From NCBI GenBank assembly GCA_964030475.1, contig CAXIPT010000003.1, positions 1,046,369 to 1,110,368 of the forward strand: DNA of 64,000 nt, read 5' to 3'. How positions within the stretch are numbered: position 1 is the first letter of the stretch; the number at the start of each line of letters is the position of its first letter. Below, piece after piece: positions 49,163 to 60,539 of this stretch. The translations under genes were made by a program, and so were the position numbers. This stretch comes from Tethya wilhelma (taxonomy: Eukaryota > Porifera > Demospongiae > Tethyida > Tethyidae). The notes under the pieces are model-generated. The model was given only the letters and a program-made list of their open reading frames with translations. It searched no databases and was not told the DNA's origin.

Positions 49163-49694
49163 AATGAGATACTTGTTGAAATGGGAGTCAGAACAGGTCT
49201 GTCTGTTGTGTTCTCTCTCTTAAAACAAGCCTGGATGCAAATATTGTGGCAGAAACAACTTGAGACTCTTCTCCATCAGCAACCCTCACCTAGGGTACCT
49301 GTACCCTTTTTCAGTGGGGGTGCCCCTATTGCTAGCCTACCTAACGAAGTCCTCAAATCCGTTTTAGACATTTTCAAAGGTTTCCCGCATCTCTCTCTAA
49401 GCAAAATGAAAATCTCTCTCCAAACTCAGTCTACAGAGTCTAAAACAATCGACAGAATTCCTCAAATGGGTCGTCCAACTCGGTTCACTCGTAGACAACG
49501 AAGAAGCTTGCCTGCGAGATTATGCTAAGCCTTGCACTACAGCAGGATACTCTGACCAGCCTCATGGAGTGGATCGTGAATAGATTGAACTGTTTGGCTA
49601 GTTATTGTGGAAAGGAAGGAGAGAAGAAGAACTTGGACGTCAAGATGAGGTTGAGGAGAAGTGTGTGGACCTTGTCTTTCGATAGAGTTTTGTG
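49163..49694 (+). pseudogene. Frameshifted exon resembling a giant HECT-type ubiquitin ligase (HECTD4-like)
   Basis: Three successive frames give one sensible protein: NEILVEMGVRTGLSVVFSLL, then LSLQSLKQSTEFLKWVVQLG, then EIMLSLALQQDTLTSLMEWI, ending at a GTGAGT donor (49695). The pattern (EMGVRTGLS..FSLL, SFLK, LxLALQ..SL..LLEWI) recalls an N-terminal region of animal HECTD4; this is from memory and unverified. Two frame changes (near 49405-49440 and 49515) mean a pseudogene or local sequence errors. No other exon of such a gene is seen in the window. Confidence 0.35.
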
Positions 49695-49734
49695 GTGAGT
49701 GTGATGATGGAGATTAGGAAATGAACTGTGAGTT

Positions 49735-49735
<1 letters not shown>

Positions 49736-49764
<29 letters not shown>
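49736..49764. repeat. (GT)n microsatellite
   Basis: GT run in noncoding sequence. Another lies at 50083-50102 and a (CA)n run at 50530-50561 next to the unresolved base 50562. Confidence 0.85.
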
Positions 49765-49769
<5 letters not shown>

Positions 49770-49874
49770 CGTTGCCTAGCAACCAAAGTTTTTAAAGGCT
49801 AATTGCTGGTTACTGGATGGGTGGAGGTGACAATAAAGTAGCTAGGGGTCACAGGGGTTCAATGGCAAACAAAC

Positions 49875-50069
49875 TACTGTACAACGGGAAAGTTTCACGG
49901 TGTCAAACTTTTGTGGATGTTTCTAGTTGAACATTTTTGTGGTTTAACTTTTGCTGATGAGCTGTGCGAGCCCATGTGTAATATACATTACGGAGAATTT
50001 CGTGGATGGATCGTGATCCGTGAAAACCGTGAAAGTTAATCCCCACGAAACTTTTCCGCTTTACGATAG
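49875..50069. mobile_element. MITE related to the one at 39396-39615
   Basis: Ends ACTGTACAACGGGAAAGTTT and, inversely, AAACTTTTCCGCTTTACGAT. It shares AGTTTAACTTTCGC-type and ATGATCCGTGAAAA-type words with its relative. Noncoding. Confidence 0.65.
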
Positions 50070-50562
50070 TTGCATGCCTTTAAGTGTGTGTGTGTGTGTG
50101 TGTGGAAGGTATCTCCTTTATTTTGGGATGCAACACATGGCTGATGTTCAAGTGCATGGTATAAGGATCATGGTCATTTGTGAAAAATTAGGCTATCTCA
50201 TTGACAATTATGTACTCAGTACAAGTACAAGTCTTCCTTGTATATTAGCTGGCATATTTGTTCATGTACCTGCATTCTATCTGTGCTATAATTATTATAC
50301 TTGCATAATTGTAAATTTAACTGCCTTGCTTGCTTGTGTCTCTATCCTTTTACTCAGGTTGAAGCTGGTCAGAATATTGCTCTTTTCTTATCTTGGAGAC
50401 GAGTCTGACTGAAAGTATGTGGAAATTAAGGTACACGCAAGTATAGTCCAACTCTCACAGACTCACCTACTCTATACCCTCTCATACACACACATGTACA
50501 CACACACACGTACACACATACATGTACATATCACACACTCACACACACACACACACACACAN

Positions 50563-50829
50563 CAGTAACACAAATGCAGCTGACCCATACGTCATCAGAT
50601 TGATTTTTATATATCGTCCTCCACCAACTAAGGAAGCTAGTACATCAGGTTCCAATATAGGTTGGAATATCAACAAAACCACCGTGTTCCAGTAAAGAAC
50701 TAGGACAGCAGCTTTAGACTTCAAACTCTGTGGTTTCAGTATTGACTTGGTACACATAGAAGGTGTACAAGTGTACCTTTTTGTTGTTGAAGGCTTGTTA
50801 GGTTGAAGAGGGGTCGTTTCTTTCGCCAT
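50563..50829 (-). pseudogene. POT/PTR2-like transporter fragment B (N-terminus only)
   Basis: About 89 codons, near-identical to the start of copy A (KETTPLQPNKPSTTKRYTC, then LVLYWNTVVLLIFQPILEPD). It is cut by the unresolved base 50562 next to a (CA)n tract. The 5' flank also matches copy A. May be an assembly remnant of copy A or a separate gene. Confidence 0.75.
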
Positions 50830-51199
50830 AATATTGATAAAAACTAGGTGCTTCTTGCTCTACTTTTTTTGTTGATTCCCTTTCAGAGGTGCCCGGCAGG
50901 ACTTCATCTCCTCTAATTATACGTCGTATGCATTGTAAATTTAAAAATTGAGAATTGCACATACAATGCGCGCGCCGGACTCACGGATCAAGTTTGGCCT
51001 CGCAACAAAGTTAGCAAAGAGATTCTATAGCCCAGAAGGCTATTGCTAGCTGCTCAGTTATCATGATGTATCCACTATAATTAGCACACACAATTATTAC
51101 AGTATATATACAAGAAACAATAACAGCTAGTACAACTTGATAAGTTTAGTTAGCTTTGATTTTGTGACAGCCTGGTGTTGTGTATCATTTGATCTGAGT

Positions 51200-51332
51200 A
51201 CACTTCATGTTCATCTCTTTGTCGGTAGTGGTACCCCCCCAAGCAACAACCGTGAAGGCAACAAAACCAATTAAAGCTATTAGGAAAATGAGCAGATGAG
51301 TAGACAAAACCACAACTAAGTCAAGGGACACT
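51200..51332 (-). pseudogene. Decayed C-terminal remnant of a transporter copy
   Basis: Minus-strand pieces read LSCGFVY, then IALIGFVAFTVVAW in another frame, then YHYRQRDEHEVYS. They match the last membrane segment and tail of copies A and C (IGFVVFTLVARGY, YRQRDEPS). A stop replaces the Trp in VPWLSCGF, and two frame shifts are visible. The rest is cut by the MITE that starts at 51333. Confidence 0.7.
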
Positions 51333-52016
51333 TTCAAGCCTCGGCGCGTGCGTAGCACGTACAGAGGGTTACGGTAGTCGTTTTGTGTGTTTGTGTGTCT
51401 GTCTGTTACTAAATTATCTGAAGAACAGCAGCTCCAGAGTCAAAATGGAAGGTACTTAAATTCATGAATCGATATTATCTTGAAATTTGACGTGTAGAAT
51501 CTTGCAAAACGCTTTAGTTTCTGAGATCTGAGGTTTTGGTGCTTCTCTGTACGCTTAGGCTTCGAAACCGCACCCATTGATCACACCCCGTATAGTGTGC
51601 GTTATCTAGAAATACTGTAGAACTTGGATCATGGCCTCATACGTAGTCTTGAGCTTGGCTGGCTTGGCTGCTTGGACAGGTAAGTAACTCAATGATTGCA
51701 AGTTGAATATAGTTAGACTCTGATAATAGTTGTGTTGAAATAGGTTAGTTGTGTGTTTTGTATCAGTGCCTGACTGCATTGATCCAGTGAGTTTCCAGAG
51801 GTTATTATAACTAGCTCAGCACATCCTTGATTGCAGCAGCTTGATTTCAAACCGTGCTAGGCTCAGGCTCAGTGCTGTGACTCAGGCAGTGAACCTTGTT
51901 GCATACTAAAGTCTCAGTACTGATGGTCTTTTCGCAGTATGTCACAGTATATATACATATTTAGTTGTGCATGCTAGTTGAGTGTGCCGAGGCTTATGCA
52001 CCATTGGTGCTTTCAT
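51333..52016 (+). mobile_element. MITE of the AAGCCTCGGCGC family, third member
   Basis: Starts AAGCCTCGGCGCGTGCGTAG and ends GTGCCGAGGCTTATGCACCA plus palindrome. It is inserted in the transporter remnant. It contains an ATG-initiated mini-exon-like stretch ending at a GTAAGT donor (51631-51679). (ATT)n follows at 52041-52064. Confidence 0.75.
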
Positions 52017-52213
52017 TGTAACTGAAGTTGGAACTGAGATTATTATTATTATTATTATTATTATTACTTTACAGCATAACAGAAATGAGGCATATAGCTA
52101 TAAATGAGTGTGATATAATAGAGAATTGTGACCATGAATGTGTGCGGTATGATCAGTTTGTTATGCTGAAGGACGTACTAGACTAAACTAGTAGCCTGCA
52201 TGGGTAAGTCTAA

Positions 52214-52947
52214 CTAAGTTTTACTAGTTTTACTCCTAGTTCGAGCAGCTACAGGAGATGGTGCAATTGGAGACCATTGAGACTTCCTTCGATGGATCGT
52301 CAGACCGGGAATTCCTTTACAAACAGAATATTCTACCAGTCTGCTGCAGGAAACATCTAATTCTGAATCACTACTCTCAGAGCTGGTTTTAGTCAGGACA
52401 CGTTTAACCTTCTTTTTCCTTTTGACAGGAGTCCACTGTTCACTTCCATTAGAAGACGTATACCTAACACCAGGAACTTGATTCCTCATTTCATAGATAA
52501 CAGACTTACAGTCCTCTAGATGCACAACAGGATCCTCGCAAGAGGGCTCCAGTAGGTTCTCACTAGTGTCAAGATCTTGAGGTTGGTGGGCAACAATTTG
52601 AGATGGTAGCTTGGCTGATAGCTTGGGATTTGAAGCCTCTGCTTGTTGTTTTGGTGTAACATCACCTGAAGCTGGTCTGGGTCCCTGATTGGCTCTTTTA
52701 GCTTGTTTAGACTTTCTTTTCCTCTTTCTCTTCTTAGCTGGTCCAGTTTCAGTAGATTCAGTCAGGGCTGGCCAAAAGAAGCTGATAGAAAAACCACTTT
52801 GAGATTGTTTGACTGTCCATTGAGCACCACCCAGTTCAATTCCATTGCTCTGCATGCTTAGACACAAAGGTAGAGGAACACCACACTTGTGAAGTGGGAC
52901 ATAGGAAGCCTCAAGTACTGCCACAACAATCTTTGAACTTTCAGCCA
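52214..52947 (-). CDS. Lysine-rich protein fragment of unknown nature, possibly retroelement-derived
   Basis: Open from the unresolved base 52948 to the stop at 52214 (about 244 codons). Features: GFSISFFWPAL, a very basic block (KKRKRKRKSKQAKR), a Ser/Pro/Glu-rich middle, a second basic block (PVKRKKKVKR) and a C-terminus VAARTRSKTSKT. The basic, low-complexity make-up resembles a Gag-like or ORF1 tail, or a nuclear protein. I do not recognise the family. The true N-terminus is lost at the gap; the frame begins AESSKIVVAVLEASYV. Confidence 0.45.
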
Positions 52948-52948
52948 N

Positions 52949-53091
52949 TAGATTATTGGCTTTTCAAATTTGGTCAAGAAAGAAGGGATCAAGTACGGTT
53001 CTAAGGCTAATTGGGATAATAACAAAATTACAAAATTCCCCAAAAGAATCAGAGCAACAGCTTTAGACTTCAGGCACTGATGCTTCACCAT
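52949..53091 (-). pseudogene. POT/PTR2-like transporter fragment (N-terminus)
   Basis: About 47 codons (VKHQCLKSKAVALILLGNF, then LALEPYLIPSFL). They are most similar to the plus-strand copy at 62948 and cut by the unresolved base 52948. The start ATG (53089-53091) lies directly before the conserved CLKSKA segment, so this copy lacks the longer polar N-terminus of copies A and C. Confidence 0.75.
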
Positions 53092-54411
53092 GATGCATTC
53101 TTATTATGCCTAGCCTGTAACTAAGAAGACTCTTGATCATGAAGTGGTGCTGTTTCATCATACTGCAATTTTATCATAATTTCCAAAGATGATGTAATCA
53201 ATAACTTTCCTTGAAATGATGAGACTTACTTGCTAACTCTTGCAACAAGTATATAAATGGTGCGAGGTTTAATTATTCTAATTATTCAACGTGCTTAGAA
53301 AAAATTGAATCGCTCTTAGTGGAGTAAGTTACAACTGCGCATGCGCGCACCGTAGCGGGTTATCTGGACGACCGTACGTATCTACGTTGCTGTGAGGCTT
53401 TAGTAAGATAAAATCACATCTGTTCGAAACCATATGATCTACTAGACAGATGCAAGCATCTATGGGGCGAGCCTGAGCGCATAGAGCTTGTAAGACCACA
53501 ACACTACTGAGATTGGAAAGACAGTACATCGATGCTAAGCATAGATAGATCTATGGTAGAAATTGGCTTGAAATTTTCTGGGTGAAAGCTAAAAGTAGTT
53601 TTCTAATTTGACGATCCGATTATTTCGATTTTGACACGTCAGTGTTTTGCTTTCTTTCGTGACGATCCAGTCCTATGGTGCATGTATGGTGCAAGCAGAG
53701 TGCACAAGTGTGCAGTGAGCTAGTTGGATCGTGGAGCGCTAAGCAAAGTTTATGCATCGACTCCGACTCTTTCTTGGGCAAGACGAGCGTCTCTCTCAGG
53801 AGTTGTTTCCTTCGGGCATCGCTGCTGTCGACGGCTCAGCTGAATCACTTTGTCTCAGTATACCTTGAAAGTCTCTTTTCTTTGTCATCAGGCATTTCCC
53901 TAGCTATGCGTTCTCTGTATAGTTCTCTTTGCCGTGCAAGGCGTTTTCTTCATTACCTATGATCTAAAGCTGAAGCTAAACAGACCTAGCAAATCATTGC
54001 ACAATCGATTTCAATATTACAACACTGCGTTCGAATAATTTGAATATACGGAAAGTGTCCACCGTGGACAGACAGAAATTTTATCGTTTACAAGACTATG
54101 TGGGGCTCGCTCAGGCTCGCCCCAATAAGACTAGTACTTTGAACCACAGGTACAATGAACTACAAATAACAAATTCACGTAAAACATGCAAGCATGCATA
54201 TTAGTTTTCTGTTTGTGGTCTAGACTAAGTGGCTTGCTACTGTGTGTGAACTGTGACCACATGTACTGACCTTACTCAGTACATACATAAACATTGTCAT
54301 ACTGTACATTAGCCATGTTACCATAAAGAGTAGTTACCATGGATAATAGTGTTTTTCTGAATAATCTTAGCAAAATAAGTTTACGATGATTTTACTCACT
54401 CAAGTTAATTG
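53092..54411. other. Intergenic between transporter pieces
   Basis: The frame at 53675-53962 (95 codons) has no recognisable domain and no supporting splice context. 53265-53310 resembles 46327-46372 (GTTTAATTATTCTAATTAT, CGCTTAGAAAAAATTGAA), i.e. duplicated transporter flank. Nothing else is supported. Confidence 0.5.
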
Positions 54412-56325
54412 TCATGAGTACACTTTATGTTCATCCAAGTCATCGTAGTCATAACCTGGCTCATCTTGAATGTTTGAATAGTAGTTGTCCACGTAATGAT
54501 AGATACTTGAAGGTTCATCTCTTTGTCTGTAGCGGTAACCCCTAGCAACATAGGTAAATGACACAAAACCTATCAGTGCTATTATGATGTTGATAAGATA
54601 ATAAGCAAAACCACAACTAAGCCAAGGGACATTATCATTGTAACTGTACCAATACTGAAATGGGATAAATAGTGTGGCAACTCCAATGAAGATAAAGAGT
54701 CCTTTGATGGCAAAGAATGTTCCAATGATGAGTCCTTTCATGGAGTGAGGACTTTGAGCACATATGAACTCATATGCTGCTGTGTAGAAGAGAATATGTG
54801 CAAGTGCATTTAGTAGTACCTGAAAAAGAAGTGAATTGGAATTAATCGAGGACATTGGCTGAGGCAAAGATCCATTATCACTGGCAGTAAGGAGGGCCTT
54901 TACAAAGTTGAACATGCAAGCAGCTTCATGTTCTAAACTATGCCCAATAGTGTCAATTATGAATGAGACGATGAGAGACAGGGTGAATAAGAAAATGGCT
55001 ATGCTCAAACATTTCAGGTTGCCAAAGCTAATATAGCATTTCAAGTAAGGTCGTAGAAGATAGATGTAAAGTGGTATTAAAATCACTATAATGGCAGAAC
55101 TAAGTACAGCGGGATCGATGAAGAACGTACAAAATGTGATAGTTTCATTTACTGGTCTAAATACTCCATAATGGTCATTGTTAAGCCATGGTGTATATTT
55201 TTCAAGATGAAAATCTAAATGAAAGAAAAAGGTTGGTAGAGACTTTGTAGCAGCAAGTTCAACCATGAAAATAGGTCCAAGAGTCAACAGAACACGAACA
55301 ATTCTACCAAAAGTTTTTACATTCTCTACTTGTTCAGTAGTGAAAGGTCCACCATACTTGCTCTTCCCTAGATCCAGCCGAGAGGGTAGCTCATCTTCAC
55401 AATAAGTGAAGGCACTGCGTTGAATTGGACGGTCATGTTTTAGAGCAAACTTGATGACTTTATAAACCAGCTTGTAAGGATTGTTAGTTCCTGGTTCTAT
55501 CACAAACCATCTTTGAAATTGTCTAAGACAAATAAGACACTGAGAAAGAGATAGAGTCACATAGCCAAGAAATACAAGAACACCCACAAAAATGATTAAT
55601 GTAAATGTTTTGAAATATGCATAATCTGAAAGATAATTTTTGCTTATTCTGTACAGATTATCACAGAGCCAGAAATTAGCACTTAGTTTATAGAGACAAC
55701 TAGCGAAATGATATATCCATACAAACCAGTAAATGAAAAGTGAGGAATCACTCACTGGATGATCCTGAAGCTGGTCAAGTCCATACTGAATAACATTAGC
55801 ACTGAATAGTACATAGCTGATGAGCATCATAGTGCCACTAATAGCAAAGATGATTGACAAAGCAACTATACTTCGTGTATTTACTTCAAATTCTTTGAGA
55901 TAAACCCACAATAGACTGATCAGTGTTGGATATCCAACAATTGCTGAGAAGAGCAAGTTCCACAAGCTACATTGAAGTATTTTAAAGCGACCAAAATAGA
56001 CATCAGCTAATAATCCTGCTAATGGGAAGAATAAAAGCAAAAAGCCAGATAATCCAAACATGACCATTACAACCTCACTATAAATCTGACTAACATTGTA
56101 AGAATATCTCAACCAAAAATTTATAGCATCAGGTTCCAATGCTGGTAAAAATGTCAACAATATTACCATATTCCAGAAAAGAACCAGAACAGCAGCCTTT
56201 GACTTTAAGCACCGAGAGCGTCGGTGACCTCGACATGAACACCACAGTGCAGCTAAAAATCGGCTCCTGAGATTACTCTGATTTGATAAAAGTGGTGTTA
56301 TTTCTTTGTCTTGAGACAGCCGCAT
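54412..56325 (-). CDS. POT/PTR2-like membrane transporter, intact copy C
   Basis: Single exon, 637 residues, ATG at 56323-56325. Same architecture as copy A: a basic N-terminus (RHRRSRCLKSKAAVLVLFWN in part), the LLADVYFGRFKILQCSLWN motif, NVIQYGLDQLQD before a YWFVW segment, the near-invariant cytosolic loop, an extracellular loop specific to this copy (between HLEKYTPW and CTFFID), and the YEFICAQSPHSMKGLIIGTF block before the last helices. The tail is acidic (YDYDDLDEHKVYS). It lies head-to-head with copy D. Substrate not predictable. Confidence 0.78.
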   Translation of the reverse strand: MRLSQDKEITPLLSNQSNLRSRFLAALWCSCRGHRRSRCLKSKAAVLVLFWNMVILLTFLPALEPDAINFWLRYSYNVSQIYSEVVMVMFGLSGFLLLFFPLAGLLADVYFGRFKILQCSLWNLLFSAIVGYPTLISLLWVYLKEFEVNTRSIVALSIIFAISGTMMLISYVLFSANVIQYGLDQLQDHPVSDSSLFIYWFVWIYHFASCLYKLSANFWLCDNLYRISKNYLSDYAYFKTFTLIIFVGVLVFLGYVTLSLSQCLICLRQFQRWFVIEPGTNNPYKLVYKVIKFALKHDRPIQRSAFTYCEDELPSRLDLGKSKYGGPFTTEQVENVKTFGRIVRVLLTLGPIFMVELAATKSLPTFFFHLDFHLEKYTPWLNNDHYGVFRPVNETITFCTFFIDPAVLSSAIIVILIPLYIYLLRPYLKCYISFGNLKCLSIAIFLFTLSLIVSFIIDTIGHSLEHEAACMFNFVKALLTASDNGSLPQPMSSINSNSLLFQVLLNALAHILFYTAAYEFICAQSPHSMKGLIIGTFFAIKGLFIFIGVATLFIPFQYWYSYNDNVPWLSCGFAYYLINIIIALIGFVSFTYVARGYRYRQRDEPSSIYHYVDNYYSNIQDEPGYDYDDLDEHKVYS

Positions 56326-57087
56326 TGCTCCAGAAGAATCGGGTCTACTGATGGATTAGTAAGCTTAAGTCAGTATTTAGATCTAAGGTAGATGGGGGGG
56401 AACTCCGGAAATTCTTAATAAACGCTGTCGTATCTTTAGTTTGGAGGATCTTTGGCTCCGTGAACTACACGATTACAAAGGGGGTACTCCCAAAATCGCT
56501 CTGCGCGGGTAACTCCGGAAACCGTATAGCAATTTTTGCACACTCAAAGTGGAGACATACGGTCTTAGTGCTGACTAGCATTTGGAAATGACAAACTTGA
56601 TAGATAGCTAACTGCTTATAAAATGTCACAAAAGTGATGTGAGGTTGAGAAAAATCTGAAGAATCCGATTTGACTAGGAACAAAAAACTGTCAAGTTTGC
56701 GATTTTGAACGACTAGTGTAAACAAATTATTTTCTAGTTACAGAATCAAACAATCAAGTTTAGCTAACCAAACCAGCTGGCATGTTGGGCAGTAGTTGGT
56801 GTATGTGTGGCCCAAGTAATTAGTTAGATCAGCTAAACTCGAAGAAGTTCTGCAGAACTCGGCGACAAAGTTGAAGTTTCCGGAGTTACACCCATTCCGG
56901 AGTTCCCCCAATCCACGTACCTTACTGAGTAAGCAGCGCCTCAACTCTAATTATACGACATAATTATACGCCACTTTTCGAAAAATTGTAAATTGTACAC
57001 CACCATGCCGCGCGCGATTTTAATTTAGATTTTGCGAATAGCTGAACTCATGACTAAACTTCAAGCTACGGCAAGGAGTCATTAATT
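56326..57087. promoter_or_regulatory. Divergent intergenic region between transporter copies C and D
   Basis: 762 bases between opposite start codons. GGGGGGAACTCCGGAAATTC (56394-56413) recurs as CGGGTAACTCCGGAAACC near 56507 and as an inverse near 56876-56906 (TTTCCGGAGTTACACCCATTCCGGAGTTCCC). Repeated ACTCCGGAA words might be factor-binding sites. A shared promoter is inferred. Confidence 0.4.
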
Positions 57088-58757
57088 ATGGCGAATCCAA
57101 GAGAGGACTCTGTATTACTGGAAATGCCTGTATCCCCTACCTTTAATGAAGAAACTGCAGTAGTACAACTTGGACCTCAGGATAGCAGCACTGATGTACC
57201 TCCTCCTGGCATTTCACAACGTAGACTCAGCACTGTGACTTGGCGACATCATTGCAATCCATCTCAAATGTTGTGTGTAAAATCTAAAGTTTCCATTCTG
57301 ATTCTCTTCTGGAATATGGTAGTTTTGTTAAATGTACAACCTGCTTCAGAACTGAACCTAACATTTTAGGTTCGGTATTCAGAAATTTTCTCTTTAGTGG
57401 AATCGATACTAATACAGTTATGTCACTGACATTTGGGTTTTCAGCATTGATCTTACTTTTCTTTCCACTTGGAGGATATGTAGCCGATGTTTGCTTTGGT
57501 CGGTTTAAGACAATTCAATGTAGTTTGTGGAATGTTTCAATCTCGTCAATTATTACTTATCCATTGTTAATGAGCATATTGCTAACAGTGGGGACTGGTG
57601 ATACTCCATCTACTGCGACAATCGTTTTATCCATACCTTTGCTTATCAGCATCATATCATTGTTTATTGGTTATGGACTGTTCATTGCTAACGTCATTCA
57701 GTTTGGACTAGACCATCTCCAAGATCGTCCAGCGAGTGATGCTTCACTCTTTGTATACTGGTACGTATGGGTATACCACTTGGTTCTTTGTTTGTATAAA
57801 TTGGCTGCCAATATTTCCCTTTGTATGTTTCCTTCAATTAAGGATGCACGTATAGTGGCAATTACTTCAGGAGTCTTTTTATTATTCATCTTTGTTCTTA
57901 TGGTTACCACCCTCTGCCTTGTTCGTCATCGACGCTTTAGAAGATGGTTTGTAATAGAACCAGGAGCTAACAATCCTTACAAGCTGGTTTATAAAGTCCT
58001 CAAATTTGCTCTAAAACATGATCGTCCAGTTCAACGCAGTGCCTTCACTTTTTGTGAAGATGAGCTACCCTCTCGACTGGATCTAGGGAAGAGCAAGTAT
58101 GGTGGACCTTTTACTACTGAACAAGTAGAGAATGTGAAAACTTTTGGTAGAATTGTTCAAGTTTTGCTAAGTCTCGGGCCACTCTTTATGATCGAATTTG
58201 CTGCTGTAGATTCGCTAGCTATATTCTATTTCCATTTAGATTTTGAAGTTTTCAACGTATCCTTTTTTGACAATACAACTGGACCAGGTTACTTCTATGA
58301 GCTGGGTTTGAATGGTAACACTGCAAGTTGTGTGTATTTCATAGATACAAGAGTTGTAAGTTCTACTATCATAGTGATTCTTATTCCACTCTATGTGTAC
58401 CTTCTACGACCATATTTAACGCACTGCTATACTATAGGAACCTTAAAACGCTTGGGATTATCTTTTGTGCTCTACACATTGTCTTTATTTAGCACATTTA
58501 CTATTGATACTGTTGGCCACAGTAAGGAGCATAATGCTACGTGTATGTTTACTGTTTTTCGAGATTTATCTAGTTCTCCAGACTTACTTGAGCCATTGAA
58601 ATCTGTTAGCTCTAATTTGGTTTTAATACCAGCAATACTCAATGGATTAGCAATTGTTCTCCTCTACACGTCGGTTTATGAGTTCATATGTGCTCAGAGC
58701 CCTCACTCAATGAAAGGACTCATCATTGGAACAGTCTTCGCCATTGTCGGTGTCTTC
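57088..58757 (+). pseudogene. POT/PTR2-like transporter copy D, frameshifted and truncated
   Basis: The first frame (57088-57369) gives a polar N-terminus and membrane segment 1 (VSILILFWNMVVLLNVQPAS). It hits TAG at 57367-57369 in an ATTTTA run. The second frame, open from 57363, carries the rest (SALILLFFPLGGYVADVCFG, the cytosolic loop, YEFICAQSPHSMKGLIIGT) to the unresolved base 58758. One single-base shift separates them, so this may be a true mutation or a sequencing error. The C-terminal membrane segments are missing. Confidence 0.8.
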
Positions 58758-58758
58758 N

Positions 58759-60087
58759 AGTCTTAATTATTTCAAATCTTGACAAAATCTTACATAAAGT
58801 GTCCAAAGTTAAACAAAGATGTGTGAATTCTGACATGGGTATTAAAGTAATAGTTGTACTATGGTTTTTCAGGGTGTATGGGATTTGTAACCTGAGGGCT
58901 GTAGCTATAATGGAATTCACGAGGGCGAAGCCCGAGGGATTCCATTTTAGCTACAGCACAAACTTCAAACTGACTGCATGTATGAAGGGAAGTAGGATGC
59001 ATGGATCAAGTTTGATGGAGAACTGTACAATGTCATGTATCAATGCCATGCATATGCATGCACACATGAAGTTAGGGGCCAGGTTGAAGGGAAGTATGAA
59101 GGGAAGTAGGATGCATGGATCAAGTTTGATGGAGAACTGTACAATGTCATGTATCAATGCCATGCATGCACACATGAAGTTAGGGGCCAGGTTGACTTGA
59201 ACTGCAGAGAAGTATATCTAGGATGCATGCATGGATCAATAATTAAGTTTGATGGAGAACTGCATCCATGAAGTTATAGAGGGGTCAGGTTGCACGAACT
59301 GCTATAGGTGCATGTATACCATTTGTGAAGTTGATCAATGCATATGCATGGGGATTAAACTTCGAGTTCCTGGGTACAACCAGTACATGCACAATGTTAG
59401 ATCAATGGGGAACAGGTCAATGAGGAATTGATAGTATGTATTAAGTTATATCAATATGCATGGGGACGAACTGCATGCAAGGAGTATACATGAGATCAAG
59501 GAGTAACTGCAGGGTGCAGGGTGCAGGGTGCAGGGTACCGGTGCAGGGTGTAAAATTATGATAGTGAACTAGTGCAAGAAGTTTGAAGGTTCTAACTCCA
59601 TGCATGCATACATGCACCCATATGCAGTTTTCCACTCAACTATAGTTCTCTATAATATTGATCTAACTTAATACAATGTCATGCACGCATAATTTATGCA
59701 TTAATAGAGAACTATATAGATGGTTGCAAATAATATGCATGCCTTGGATGTTAATAATAATGAGGTATGATGGTGAACTGCCATCAGTATATACACGATT
59801 AAACCAAGTTATAGATCATGCAGTGGGAAATCAAGACGGAGTGCATAAAGTTTGATAACTGGGCATATGGCCATGAATTAAATGGGGAACTGCAAGTACA
59901 TCACCCAGTTTTCCATCTAATAGCTCATGCATGTATATACCAATTTCTTTTGTGCATTGAAGTTAATTTATTCATACAATATTATGAGTCAAGTTGATAC
60001 AGTAGTTGCACGCATCATAAAATGTATTGTGTTAGGTGATATGTACGCACCCTGCATGCATGACTGCATGTATTACACATGTGCTTG

Positions 60088-60090
<3 letters not shown>
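58759..60090. repeat. Noncoding region with diverged tandem repeats
   Basis: Two adjacent copies of an approximately 117-bp unit (about 58985-59080 and 59100-59195; GGATGCATGGATCAAGTTTG, ATGTCATGTATCAATGCCAT) with weaker copies to 59290. A GCAGGGT run lies at 59510-59550. 58905-58960 contains an inverted pair (GTAGCTATAATGGAATTC and GATTCCATTTTAGCTAC). No gene is supported. Confidence 0.6.
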
Positions 60091-60151
<61 letters not shown>

Positions 60152-60172
60152 NACACACACACACACACACAC
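60091..60172. repeat. (CA)n microsatellite
   Basis: About 80 bases of CA with an unresolved base at 60152. The encoded HTHTHT or VCVCVC frames are artefacts. Confidence 0.9.
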
Positions 60173-60539
60173 ATTGCCAAGAGTTTAATATAACTGTTAG
60201 AAGATAAATAAAAGACAATGCACATGTGTGTATATAATATATACAATATTATACCTCCTAAGCCTAAGGATTATACAGACATGCACTCAGCACAATAAGA
60301 GTTGAATAACAAAATCATAACAAAAATGAATGGAGTGAAAGGTCAACTTTAAATAATCTTAGCATAAACTTAAACAATAACAATAGTAAGAGAGTTACAA
60401 TGTGAAGTCTCGACAAGCTTCCATTAAGCTTCCATTTCCATTAGCAGTGACCATTACCAATTATTTATTAATAACTAGTACAAATTTTGATATTATACTA
60501 CTAGAGAGTGGCACAGAAATTGTTACCAGTCAAAATTAG

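Noticed and set aside
53675..53962. 95-codon plus-strand frame between transporter pieces
   Set aside because: No recognisable domain, no splice or promoter evidence.
60015..60218. HTHTHT / VCVCVC frames in the CA repeat
   Set aside because: Pure dinucleotide repeat, no flanking coding signal.
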